This document shows positions 31,830 through 42,362 of a stretch of DNA of 64,000 bases, piece by piece. The notes below the pieces were generated by a model that did no database searches, had not been told where the DNA came from, and saw only the letters and a program-made list of their open reading frames with translations. The translations under genes and the position numbers were made by a program. Location: NCBI GenBank assembly GCA_963710725.1, contig CAVQBJ010000001.1, forward strand, positions 620,001 through 684,000, read 5' to 3'. Origin of the DNA: CAVQBJ01 sp963710725. Its GTDB lineage: Bacteria; Actinomycetota; Thermoleophilia; Solirubrobacterales; Solirubrobacteraceae. Position 1 is the first letter of the stretch; the number at the start of each line of letters is the position of its first letter.

Positions 31830-31869
31830 GCTCTGAATCAGGATCCCCACCACCGAACCCCACTCCCGC

Positions 31870-33972
<2,103 letters not shown>

Positions 33973-34116
33973 CACGCGTCGAGCGCGGCCGGCGGGACGA
34001 CATCGGATCGACGCAAGGTTTTCACCCGCAGCTCATCAGCAGGCACATTCAGATAGATTTCCCCGGTTCGCCCGTCTGTGGCGAACATACAAGTCGATCA
34101 CAGGAGCGAACACAAA

Positions 34117-35301
<1,185 letters not shown>

Positions 35302-35363
35302 CACCCCCGCGTGTGCGCGCCCGAGCGCAGACGCCCGTCAGCAAACCGATACGACAATTGCCT

Positions 35364-35422
35364 CCCGCCCGCAGGGCGGGGCCGACGAGCCGGGGCGGAC
35401 TGGCCAGCACGGTAGTCCGCCC
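35364..35422 (+). promoter_or_regulatory. Two hairpins in the tuf-rpsJ gap
   Basis: CCCGCCC-GCA-GGGCGGG (35364-35380) and GGGCGGACT (35393-35401) with AGTCCGCCC (35414-35422). They may terminate tuf or form the S10-operon leader that L4 controls in other bacteria; sequence does not separate these options. Confidence 0.5.
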
Positions 35423-35532
35423 TCTCTACGGCCCCACGCCGGGCGCGAGCAGACCAGGGAGGGCGGCCCCCCACCGCCCCGACAACCACGAGACCCCATC
35501 GACCGCAAGCACACCCAGAGAAGAGCTTTTTC

Positions 35533-35859
35533 ATGGCCGTCGCCACCCAGAACAAGATCCGCATCCGCCTGAAGGCGTACGACACCTCGGCGATCGAGTC
35601 TGCCGCCAAGGAGATCGTCGAGACGGCGACGCGCACCGGCGCGACCGTGTCCGGACCGGTGCCGCTGCCCACCGAGAAGAACGTGTACTGCGTCATCCGC
35701 TCGCCGTTCAAGGACAAGGACTCGCGCGAGCACTTCGAGATCCGTACGCACAAGCGGCTCATCGACATCCACCAGCCGACCCCGAAGACGGTCGACTCGC
35801 TCCAGCGCCTCGACCACCTGCCCGCCGGCGTCGACATCGAGATCCGCCTCGCCACCTGA
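35533..35859 (+). CDS. rpsJ: 30S ribosomal protein S10
   Basis: A 108-residue S10: KIRIRLKAYDTSAIESAAK, TGATVSGPVPLPTEKNVYCV, RTHKRLIDIHQPTPKTVDSL. It also serves as NusE in antitermination complexes with NusB. The tail LPAGVDIEIRLAT is standard. It is the first gene of the S10 operon; its TGA overlaps the rplC ATG by one base. Confidence 0.98.
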   Translation: MAVATQNKIRIRLKAYDTSAIESAAKEIVETATRTGATVSGPVPLPTEKNVYCVIRSPFKDKDSREHFEIRTHKRLIDIHQPTPKTVDSLQRLDHLPAGVDIEIRLAT

Positions 35860-36476
35860 TGCCCGCGATCCTCGCCAAGAAGCTCGGCATGACCCAGGTC
35901 TTCCAGGAGGACGGCCAGGTCGCGCGCGTCACCGTCCTGCAGGCCGGGCCGTGCCGCGTCACCGCGGTGCGCACCGCCGAGCGCGACGGCTATGACGCCG
36001 TGCAGCTCGCCTTCGGACAGACCAAGGAGAAGCACCTCTCGCGCCCCGAGCTCGGCCATCTCAAGAAGGCCGACGCCGGACCGCTCAAGCACCTCGTCGA
36101 GTTCCGCGACGAGGCCGCCGACTGGCAGGTCGGCGACACGGTCACCGTCGAGACGTTCGAGGCCGGACAGCGCGTGAAGATCGCCGGCGTCTCCAAGGGC
36201 AAGGGCTTCGCCGGCACGATCAAGCGTCACAACTTCGCCAGCGGACCGAAGTCGCATGGCTCGCACAACGTGCGCGCGCCGGGATCGGTCGGCGCCTCGG
36301 CCACGCCCTCGCGTGTGTTCAAGGGCATCCGCGGCCCGGGGCAGATGGGCAACAAGCGCGTCACCCAGAAGGGGCTGGAGATCATCTCGGTCGACGCCGG
36401 GGAGAACCTGCTGCTCGTCCGCGGCTCGGTGCCCGGACCACGCAACGGGGTCGTGGAGGTGCGCAGCGATGCCTGA
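35859..36476 (+). CDS. rplC: 50S ribosomal protein L3
   Basis: A 205-residue L3. It begins MPAILAKKLGMTQVFQ and contains GVSKGKGFAGTIKRHNFASG and GPGQMGNKRVTQKGLEI, the loop reaching the peptidyl-transferase centre. ATG 35859 shares one base with the rpsJ stop. It overlaps rplD by eight bases, consistent with coupled translation. Confidence 0.97.
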   Translation: MPAILAKKLGMTQVFQEDGQVARVTVLQAGPCRVTAVRTAERDGYDAVQLAFGQTKEKHLSRPELGHLKKADAGPLKHLVEFRDEAADWQVGDTVTVETFEAGQRVKIAGVSKGKGFAGTIKRHNFASGPKSHGSHNVRAPGSVGASATPSRVFKGIRGPGQMGNKRVTQKGLEIISVDAGENLLLVRGSVPGPRNGVVEVRSDA

Positions 36477-37119
36477 CGCACCGGTCCTCGGAGCCTCCAA
36501 GAAGGTCACGCTCGACCCGGGTGCCTTCGGCGCCCGCTTCCACGGGCCGCTCGTCCACGAGACGGTCCGCGCCGAGCAGGCCGCGCGCCGGCAGGGCACC
36601 GCGGCCACGAAGACCCGAGCCATGGTCTCGGGCGGCGGCGCCAAGCCGTGGCGTCAGAAGGGCACCGGCCGCGCCCGCGCCGGCTCGAGCCGCTCGCCGG
36701 TGTGGACGGGAGGCGGCGTCGTGTTCGGCCCGCAGCCTCGCCACTACACCTTCAAGGTCAATCGCAAGGAGCGCCGCGCCGCGCTGCGCAGCGCGCTGTC
36801 GCTGCACGCCGAGCGCGAGTCGATCGCGATCCTGCAGCCCGAGGCCTTCGGCGAGCCGAGCACGCGCCTGGCGAGCGGGCTGCTCGCCAGCTGGGAGCAG
36901 ATCCGCCCGACGCTCGTCGTCGTGCTCGAGTCCGAGGCGAACGCCGCCCTGTCGTTCCGCAACATCGCCCGCGTCGCGGTCCTGACGCCCGAGAACATCG
37001 GCGTGGCCGACCTGCTCGGCGCCGCCTCGCTGCTCATCACCGAGGGGGCGCTGCAGGCGCTCACCGACCGCGCGAACGGCATCGCGCCGGCGACCGCGGC
37101 CGAGGAGGCGAGCGCCTGA
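36469..37119 (+). CDS. rplD: 50S ribosomal protein L4
   Basis: A 216-residue L4. The tunnel loop shows TRAMVSGGGAKPWRQKGTGRARAGS, matching the conserved Arg/Gly-rich segment; RKERRAALRSALS and VLTPENIGVADLL follow. The start overlaps rplC by eight bases. In several bacteria L4 represses the S10 operon through its leader. Confidence 0.96.
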   Translation: MPDAPVLGASKKVTLDPGAFGARFHGPLVHETVRAEQAARRQGTAATKTRAMVSGGGAKPWRQKGTGRARAGSSRSPVWTGGGVVFGPQPRHYTFKVNRKERRAALRSALSLHAERESIAILQPEAFGEPSTRLASGLLASWEQIRPTLVVVLESEANAALSFRNIARVAVLTPENIGVADLLGAASLLITEGALQALTDRANGIAPATAAEEASA

Positions 37120-37418
37120 TGGATCCCACCCAGGTCCTCATCAAGCCGGTCGTCTCGGAGAAGAGCTATGTCCTCTCGGCGGCCAACAAGTACACCTTCC
37201 GCGTGCATCCCGACGCGCACAAGACCCAGATCCGTCAGGCCGTCGAGGCGCTGTTCGACGTGCACGTCGTCGACGTGCGCACGATGAGCGTCAAGTCCAA
37301 GCCCAAGCGTCGCGGGATCAGCCGGGGCAGCACCCGCACCTGGAAGAAGGCGATCGTGCAGGTGCGGCCGGGCGAGACGATGCCCGTGTTCGCCGGGTTG
37401 GAAGGCCTCGAGGGGTAG
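37119..37418 (+). CDS. rplW: 50S ribosomal protein L23
   Basis: A 99-residue L23 (IKPVVSEKSYVLSAANKYTF, KTQIRQAVEALFDVHVVDVR, GISRGSTRTWKKAIVQ). It lies at the tunnel exit and is the docking point for trigger factor and SRP. ATG overlaps the rplD stop (TGATG). Confidence 0.97.
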   Translation: MDPTQVLIKPVVSEKSYVLSAANKYTFRVHPDAHKTQIRQAVEALFDVHVVDVRTMSVKSKPKRRGISRGSTRTWKKAIVQVRPGETMPVFAGLEGLEG

Positions 37419-37424
37419 ATACGG

Positions 37425-38270
37425 ATGCCGATTCGCAAGCCCAAGCCCACGAGCGCCGGACGGCGCTTCGTCTCCTATCCGGACTTCGCCGAGATCACGA
37501 AGACCGAGCCGGAGAAGTCGCTCGTCGAGGGCCTCACCAAGAGCGGCGGGCGCAACTCGTTCGGGCGTAAGACGGCGCGCCACCGCGGTGGCGGGGCCAA
37601 GCGCCTGTACCGCCGCATCGACTTCAAGCGCCGCAAGGACGGCGTCCCGGCACGCGTCGCCGCGATCGAGTACGACCCCAACCGCTCGGCCTACATCGCG
37701 CTGCTGCACTACGCCGACGGCGAGAAGCGCTACATCCTCGCGCCGGCGCGCCTGACGGTCGGATTGACCGTCGCCTCCGGCGAGGACGTCGACATCACGG
37801 TCGGCAACTGCCTGCCCCTCTCGCGGATGCCGATCGGCACCGTCGTGCACAACGTCGAGTTGCAGCCCGGGCGCGGGGGGCAGCTCGCGCGGTCCGCCGG
37901 CTCCTCGATCCAGCTGATGGCACGCGACGGCGACATGGCGACCCTGCGCCTGCCCTCCGGCGAGATGCGCCTGGTGCGGGCCGAGTGCCGGGCCACCGTC
38001 GGCGTCGTCGGGAACGCCGACCACCAGAACGTGAAGGTCGGCAAGGCGGGGCGCAAGCGTCACATGGGCGTGCGCCCGCAGACGCGCGGCACCGCGATGA
38101 ACCCGGTCGACCACCCGCACGGCGGCGGCGAGGGCTCGACGACCGCTGGTCGCCACCCGGTCACGCCGTGGGGCGTGCCCACGCTCGGCTACCGCACGCG
38201 CAAGAAGAACAAGGCCTCCGATCGTTACATCGTGCGCGGCCGTCGCCGCGGGAAGGGCAAGCACCGATGA
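37425..38270 (+). CDS. rplB: 50S ribosomal protein L2
   Basis: A 281-residue L2 of normal length. SGGRNSFGRKTARHRGGGAK, VHNVELQPGRGGQLARSAGS and the peptidyl-transferase-linked NPVDHPHGGGEG near residue 225 are present, ending in the basic RGRRRGKGKHR. rpsS overlaps its stop by four bases. Confidence 0.98.
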   Translation: MPIRKPKPTSAGRRFVSYPDFAEITKTEPEKSLVEGLTKSGGRNSFGRKTARHRGGGAKRLYRRIDFKRRKDGVPARVAAIEYDPNRSAYIALLHYADGEKRYILAPARLTVGLTVASGEDVDITVGNCLPLSRMPIGTVVHNVELQPGRGGQLARSAGSSIQLMARDGDMATLRLPSGEMRLVRAECRATVGVVGNADHQNVKVGKAGRKRHMGVRPQTRGTAMNPVDHPHGGGEGSTTAGRHPVTPWGVPTLGYRTRKKNKASDRYIVRGRRRGKGKHR

Positions 38271-38539
38271 GCCGCTCCAGCAAGAAGGGGCCGTGGGTCG
38301 AGGAGCGGCTCATGGCACGCATCGAGGCGATGAACGCCGCCAACACCAAGCAGATGCTCAAGACCTGGTCTCGGGCCTCGACGATCTTCCCCGAGATGGT
38401 CGGCCACACGATCGCCGTGCACGACGGGCGCAAGCACGTGCCGGTGTTCGTGAGCGAGTCGATGGTCGGTCACAAGCTCGGCGAGTTTGCGCCGACCCGC
38501 CTGTTCCGCGGTCACGCCGGATCCGGAAAGGTTCGATGA
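38267..38539 (+). CDS. rpsS: 30S ribosomal protein S19
   Basis: A 90-residue S19 (SRSSKKGPWVEERLMARIE, WSRASTIFPEMVGHTIAVHD, VPVFVSESMVGHKLGEFAPT). It lies in the 30S head next to S13. ATGA overlaps link it to rplB upstream and rplV downstream. Confidence 0.97.
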   Translation: MSRSSKKGPWVEERLMARIEAMNAANTKQMLKTWSRASTIFPEMVGHTIAVHDGRKHVPVFVSESMVGHKLGEFAPTRLFRGHAGSGKVR

Positions 38540-39381
38540 GCCCCGACGACACGACACCTGACGTGCCCGACGCCGAGGAGCCGCAGGAGCTGCTGACCGG
38601 CTCCGCGCCCCAGGAGGGCGAGACTGAGCCGACCCCCGGCGATGCCACGGTCGCCGAGGAGTCGTCGGCCGAGCTCGTGACCGGCTCCGCGCCTCAGGAG
38701 GGCGAGGGCGAGGAGGAGCCCGAGGCGGCGAAGCCCAAGCGGCGGGCTGCGCGGACCCGTAAGGCAAAGGTCGTTGCCGAGGCGTCCGCGGCCTCCGAAG
38801 AGCCGCAGGTGGCCGAGGCCGAGGAGGCTGCCGCCACCGTGATCGCCAAGGTGCCCGACGAGGCTGCCGAAGCTGATGAGGCCGACGGAGCCGACGAGGC
38901 CGAGGAGCCGCAGGCCGCGGGGGACGAGGAAGCCGAGGACGCCGACGAGGCACCGCAGCCGACGCGGCGCACCCGCGCGAAGGCGCCGGCGGCCGCCGAG
39001 AGTCCCGAGCCCGCCCCGCGCCGGTCGCGTCCGGCGGCGCGTCGCGCAGTCGTGCGCGCGCAGGCCAAGTACGTGCGGACCTCCGCGCGCAAGGCGCGCA
39101 TGGTCTGCGGTCACATCCGCGGCAAGTCAGTCGACGAGGCGCGTGCCATCCTTGCCTTCACCCCCCGCGACGTCGCGCGCGACTGGAGCAAGCTGCTCGA
39201 GTCCGCCGTCGCGAACGCGGAGAACAACCACGAGCTCGTGGGCGACGACCTCATCGTGCAGGAGGCCTACGCCGACGAGGGTCCGACCATCAAGCGCTTC
39301 CGCCCGCGGGCCATGGGGCGCGCCACCCCGATCCGCAAGCGCACGAGCCACCTGACGATCACGCTCACTCCGAGGTCCTAG
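38536..39381 (+). CDS. rplV: 50S ribosomal protein L22 with a 173-residue N-terminal extension
   Basis: The canonical L22 is only the last 108 residues (about 174-281: AQAKYVRTSARKARMVCGHI, ENNHELVGDDLIVQEAYADE, RAMGRATPIRKRTSHLTI). The first 173 residues are rich in Glu, Ala, Pro and Asp with two basic patches, and include a direct repeat LLTGSAPQEGE/LVTGSAPQEGE (19-29 and 47-57). The ATG at 38536 overlaps the rpsS stop (ATGA), and no better start occurs near the core, so the extension is probably translated. L22 lines the exit tunnel; its N-terminus faces the subunit surface. Confidence 0.93.
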   Translation: MSPDDTTPDVPDAEEPQELLTGSAPQEGETEPTPGDATVAEESSAELVTGSAPQEGEGEEEPEAAKPKRRAARTRKAKVVAEASAASEEPQVAEAEEAAATVIAKVPDEAAEADEADGADEAEEPQAAGDEEAEDADEAPQPTRRTRAKAPAAAESPEPAPRRSRPAARRAVVRAQAKYVRTSARKARMVCGHIRGKSVDEARAILAFTPRDVARDWSKLLESAVANAENNHELVGDDLIVQEAYADEGPTIKRFRPRAMGRATPIRKRTSHLTITLTPRS

Positions 39382-39383
39382 AC

Positions 39384-40325
39384 ATGGGTCAAAAAGTTCA
39401 TCCCGAGTCCATGCGCGTGGGTTACATCCACGACTGGAAGTCCAACTGGTTCAACGAGCGCCACTTCGCCGAGTACCTCGACGAGGACATCCAGGTGCGC
39501 GAGCACATCATCAACAAGCTCGCCCACGCGGGCCTGTCGGACATCACGATCCGCAAGGACATCAACGAGCTCGAGGTCAACATCCATACGGCGCGACCGG
39601 GGATCGTCATCGGCAAGTCCGGAAGCGAGGTCGACGCGCTGCGGCGGGATCTGCACCGCATCACGAAGAAGCAGATCAAGGTGAACATCCTCGAGATCAA
39701 GCGCCCCGAGCTCGACGCCAAGCTCGTCGCCCAGTCGATCGCCGAGCAGCTGCAGAACCGCGTCGCCTTCCGGCGCGCGATGAAGCGGGCGCTCACCAGC
39801 GCGATGCGCTCGGGAGCCAAGGGCGTCAAGGTGCAGGTCTCGGGCCGGCTCGGCGGAGCCGAGATGGCGCGTACCGAGAGCTACTCGGACGGTCGTGTGC
39901 CCCTGCACACGATGCGGGCCGACATCGACTACGGCTTCTATGAGGCCCGCACGACGTTCGGTCGCATCGGCGTGAAGTGCTGGGTCAACAAGGGCGAGAT
40001 CATGCCCGAGGGCTACGTCGGCGCCGACCTGACCGACATGAGCGCCCCGGCGCCACCGAGCGACGGCCGTGACGGTCGTGGCGACCGCGATGGCCGCGGC
40101 CGCGGGCGCGGCGGACCCGGCGGCGGGCGCGGCGGACGCGGCGGCGGACCCGGCGGCGGCGGTCCCGGCGGCGGTCGCGGTCCGGGTGGCGGTGGTCGCG
40201 GTCCCGGTGGCGGCGGTCGTGGGCCCGGTGGCGGCGGTCGCGGTCCCGGTGGCGGCGGTCGTGGGCCCGGCGGCGGTCGCGGTCCGGGTGGCGGCGGCGG
40301 CTCCGGATCCGGAGGGCCCCGCTGA
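39384..40325 (+). CDS. rpsC: 30S ribosomal protein S3 with Gly/Arg-rich repeat tail
   Basis: Residues 1-215 are a normal S3: KH domain with RPGIVIGKSGSEVDALRRDL and C-terminal GAKGVKVQVSGRLGGAEMAR. Residues 221-313 form a disordered-looking tail, first with Asp/Arg-Gly dipeptides and then repeated GRGPGGGG units ending in GSGSGGPR; the coding DNA repeats about every 24 bases. The tail resembles RGG-type RNA-binding segments. S3 forms part of the mRNA entry channel, so the tail would sit where mRNA enters. The stop overlaps the rplP ATG. Confidence 0.95.
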   Translation: MGQKVHPESMRVGYIHDWKSNWFNERHFAEYLDEDIQVREHIINKLAHAGLSDITIRKDINELEVNIHTARPGIVIGKSGSEVDALRRDLHRITKKQIKVNILEIKRPELDAKLVAQSIAEQLQNRVAFRRAMKRALTSAMRSGAKGVKVQVSGRLGGAEMARTESYSDGRVPLHTMRADIDYGFYEARTTFGRIGVKCWVNKGEIMPEGYVGADLTDMSAPAPPSDGRDGRGDRDGRGRGRGGPGGGRGGRGGGPGGGGPGGGRGPGGGGRGPGGGGRGPGGGGRGPGGGGRGPGGGRGPGGGGGSGSGGPR

Positions 40326-40735
40326 TGCTCGCCCCCAAGCGTGTGAAGCACCGCAAGCAGCACCGCGGGCGTCGCGGTGGGCTGTCGCGCGGGCAGGTCA
40401 AGGTCCAGTTCGGCGAGTACGGCCTGAAGACCCTCGAGGAGGGCTGGCTGACCAACCGCCAGATCGAGGCCGCTCGTATCGCGATGACCCGCAAGATCAA
40501 GCGTGGCGGCAAGGTATGGATCAACGTCTTCCCCGACAAGCCGGTCACCAAGAAGCCGGCCGAGACCCGCATGGGCTCGGGCAAGGGCTCACCCGAGGGC
40601 TGGGTGGCCGTCGTCAAGCCGGGACGCGTGATGTTCGAGCTGGCCGGCGTGCCCGAGCCGCTCGCCCGCGAGGCGATCAGGCTGGCGGCGCGCAAGCTGC
40701 CGGTGAAGTCCAAGTTCGTGATGCGCGAGGACTAG
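40325..40735 (+). CDS. rplP: 50S ribosomal protein L16
   Basis: A 136-residue L16 (MLAPKRVKHRKQHRGRRGG, TNRQIEAARIAMTRKIKRGG, RMGSGKGSPEGWVAVVKPG). Residue Arg81-type hydroxylation site context (ETRMGSGKG) is kept. The ATG shares a base with the rpsC stop. It helps place tRNA at the A site. Confidence 0.97.
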   Translation: MLAPKRVKHRKQHRGRRGGLSRGQVKVQFGEYGLKTLEEGWLTNRQIEAARIAMTRKIKRGGKVWINVFPDKPVTKKPAETRMGSGKGSPEGWVAVVKPGRVMFELAGVPEPLAREAIRLAARKLPVKSKFVMRED

Positions 40736-40748
40736 GGGCACGATCGAG

Positions 40749-40979
40749 ATGAAGGCCAAGGATCTTCGGGACATGCCCGACCGCGAGCTGCTCGAGCACG
40801 TCGCGACCGCGCGCAAGGACCTGTTCGGTGTCCGGTTCGCGAACGCGACCGGGGAGCTCGAGGACACGGCGAGCATCCGCCGCAACAAGCGCGAGCTCGC
40901 CCGCGCGCTCACGATCGCGCGTGAGCGCGATCTTTCCGTCGAGGGCGCCGTGGCGCCAGGACACACGGCGGCCGCTTAG
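40749..40979 (+). CDS. rpmC: 50S ribosomal protein L29
   Basis: A 76-residue L29: two helices, MKAKDLRDMPDRELLEHVAT and the conserved LFGVRFANATGELEDTASIR. A short tail (VEGAVAPGHTAAA) extends past the usual end. It lies by the tunnel exit beside L23. ATG lies 13 bases after rplP. Confidence 0.95.
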   Translation: MKAKDLRDMPDRELLEHVATARKDLFGVRFANATGELEDTASIRRNKRELARALTIARERDLSVEGAVAPGHTAAA

Positions 40980-41028
40980 CCAGACCGAGAACGTGCGGGC
41001 CGTGGGCCCGCAGAGGTGACCAAGAGAG

Positions 41029-41625
41029 ATGTCAGACGAGACCAACGAAGAGACGCCCGCCGAGGAGCCTGTCGCCGCCGAGGCGCCAGTTGCCGACGAC
41101 GCCGGCGAGCAGCCTGGAGCCGCAGCGCCCGCCCCGCCCCGAGAGCCCGAGGAGCAGCTCGCTCCCAAGGAGCGGCGCCGCCGTCGGCGCACGAGCCGTG
41201 CCCTGCCCGCCCGCGGCCCGATGTCGGGCGCCGAGCGCCAGGCCGAGCGCGACGCCGAGCGCAAGCAGAAGGCCGTCGCCCGCCGCACCCGCCGGGCGCG
41301 CGAGAAGGCGAAGGCCGCCGAGGCCCGCGCGAGCGCTCCGGCCGCCGAGCCGCTCGCTCCCGTGCACGCGCCGGTGGAGGGCCGCCGCAAGGTGCGTCAG
41401 GGCATCGTCATCTCCGACAAGGCGGATAAGACGATCACCGTGCGCGTCGCCGTCGCGCGGCGCCATCGCCGCTACGAGAAGATCGTCCGCAGCTCGACGA
41501 CCTTCCACGCTCACGACGAGACCAACGACGCCCACGCGGGGGACACGGTGCGCATCATCGAGAGCCGGCCGCTGTCGCGCCTGAAGCGCTGGCGCCTGGT
41601 CGACGTGCTGGAGCGTGCGAAGTGA
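41029..41625 (+). CDS. rpsQ: 30S ribosomal protein S17 with a 118-residue N-terminal extension
   Basis: The S17 domain covers residues 119-198 (RKVRQGIVISDKADKTITVR, HDETNDAHAGDTVRIIESRP, LSRLKRWRLVDVLERA). Ahead of it lie an acidic Ala/Glu segment (1-48), an Arg-rich segment with RRRRRR (49-56), and a highly charged Ala/Arg/Glu helix-like segment (66-100). Usual bacterial S17 is 80-110 residues. ATG 41029 is the first start after the 49-base gap from rpmC and is preceded by AAGAGAG, so the extension is likely translated. Confidence 0.92.
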   Translation: MSDETNEETPAEEPVAAEAPVADDAGEQPGAAAPAPPREPEEQLAPKERRRRRRTSRALPARGPMSGAERQAERDAERKQKAVARRTRRAREKAKAAEARASAPAAEPLAPVHAPVEGRRKVRQGIVISDKADKTITVRVAVARRHRRYEKIVRSSTTFHAHDETNDAHAGDTVRIIESRPLSRLKRWRLVDVLERAK

Positions 41626-41990
41626 TCCAGAACGAGACCCGTCTGCGCGTCGCCGACAACACCGGCGCGCGCGAGATCCTCTGCATTCGCGTCAAGGGCG
41701 GCTCGCGCCGCCGCTACGCGTTCGTCGGTGACGTCATCACCGCGACCGTGAAGCAGGCGAATCCGCAGGGCTCGGTCAAGAAGGGCGACGTCGTCACGGC
41801 GGTCGTCGTGCGCACCAAGAAGTCCTTCGGGCGGACCGACGGCACCTACATCGCCTTCGACGAGAACGCGGCCGTGATCATCGACGATCAGAACAACCCG
41901 CGGGGGACGCGCATCTTCGGGCCGGTCGCGCGTGAGCTGCGCGATCGCAACTTCATGAAGATCATCTCCCTCGCTCCCGAGGTCCTCTGA
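41622..41990 (+). CDS. rplN: 50S ribosomal protein L14
   Basis: A 122-residue L14 (TRLRVADNTGAREILCIRVK, KKGDVVTAVVVRTKKSFGR, RGTRIFGPVARELRDRNFMK). GTG start overlaps the rpsQ stop (GTGA). It lies at the subunit interface and is the docking site of RsfS. Confidence 0.97.
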   Translation: MIQNETRLRVADNTGAREILCIRVKGGSRRRYAFVGDVITATVKQANPQGSVKKGDVVTAVVVRTKKSFGRTDGTYIAFDENAAVIIDDQNNPRGTRIFGPVARELRDRNFMKIISLAPEVL

Positions 41991-41992
41991 CC

Positions 41993-42355
41993 ATGGCCCG
42001 CTCCCGCCCGGCGCCCGTGCGCCGACCAATGAAGATCAAGAGCGACGACCAGGTGCTCGTCATCTCCGGCAAGGAGCGCGGTAAGCGCGGCCGCGTCCTG
42101 CGCGTCGAGCCGGCCAGCGAGCGCGTATACGTCGAAGGGCTGAACATGGTCAAGCGGCACACGCGACCGCGGCAGGTGGCCGGCGCGCAACACGCCGAGA
42201 CCGTCGGGGGCGTCATCGAGCGCGAGGGACCGATTCACGTCTCCAACGTCATGCTCATCGACCCCAAGGACGGACAGCCCACGCGGGTCGGCATCGAGCG
42301 CGAGGACGGCAGGCGATTCCGCGTCGCCCGGCGCTCTGGAACACGACTGGACTGA
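41993..42355 (+). CDS. rplX: 50S ribosomal protein L24
   Basis: A 120-residue L24 with the KOW motif (DDQVLVISGKERGKRGRVLR) and NMVKRHTRPRQVAGAQHAET. It has a short basic N-terminal lead (ARSRPAPVRRPMKIK); ATG 42029 in the same frame is an alternative start, but ATG 41993 follows rplN by two bases. L24 starts 50S assembly. Confidence 0.95.
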   Translation: MARSRPAPVRRPMKIKSDDQVLVISGKERGKRGRVLRVEPASERVYVEGLNMVKRHTRPRQVAGAQHAETVGGVIEREGPIHVSNVMLIDPKDGQPTRVGIEREDGRRFRVARRSGTRLD

Positions 42356-42362
42356 TCCAACG

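Noticed and set aside
34078..34116. Upstream GTG start for EF-Tu
   Set aside because: It would add 13 residues not seen in EF-Tu; GTG 34117 has a CAGGAG at the right distance and gives the standard N-terminus.
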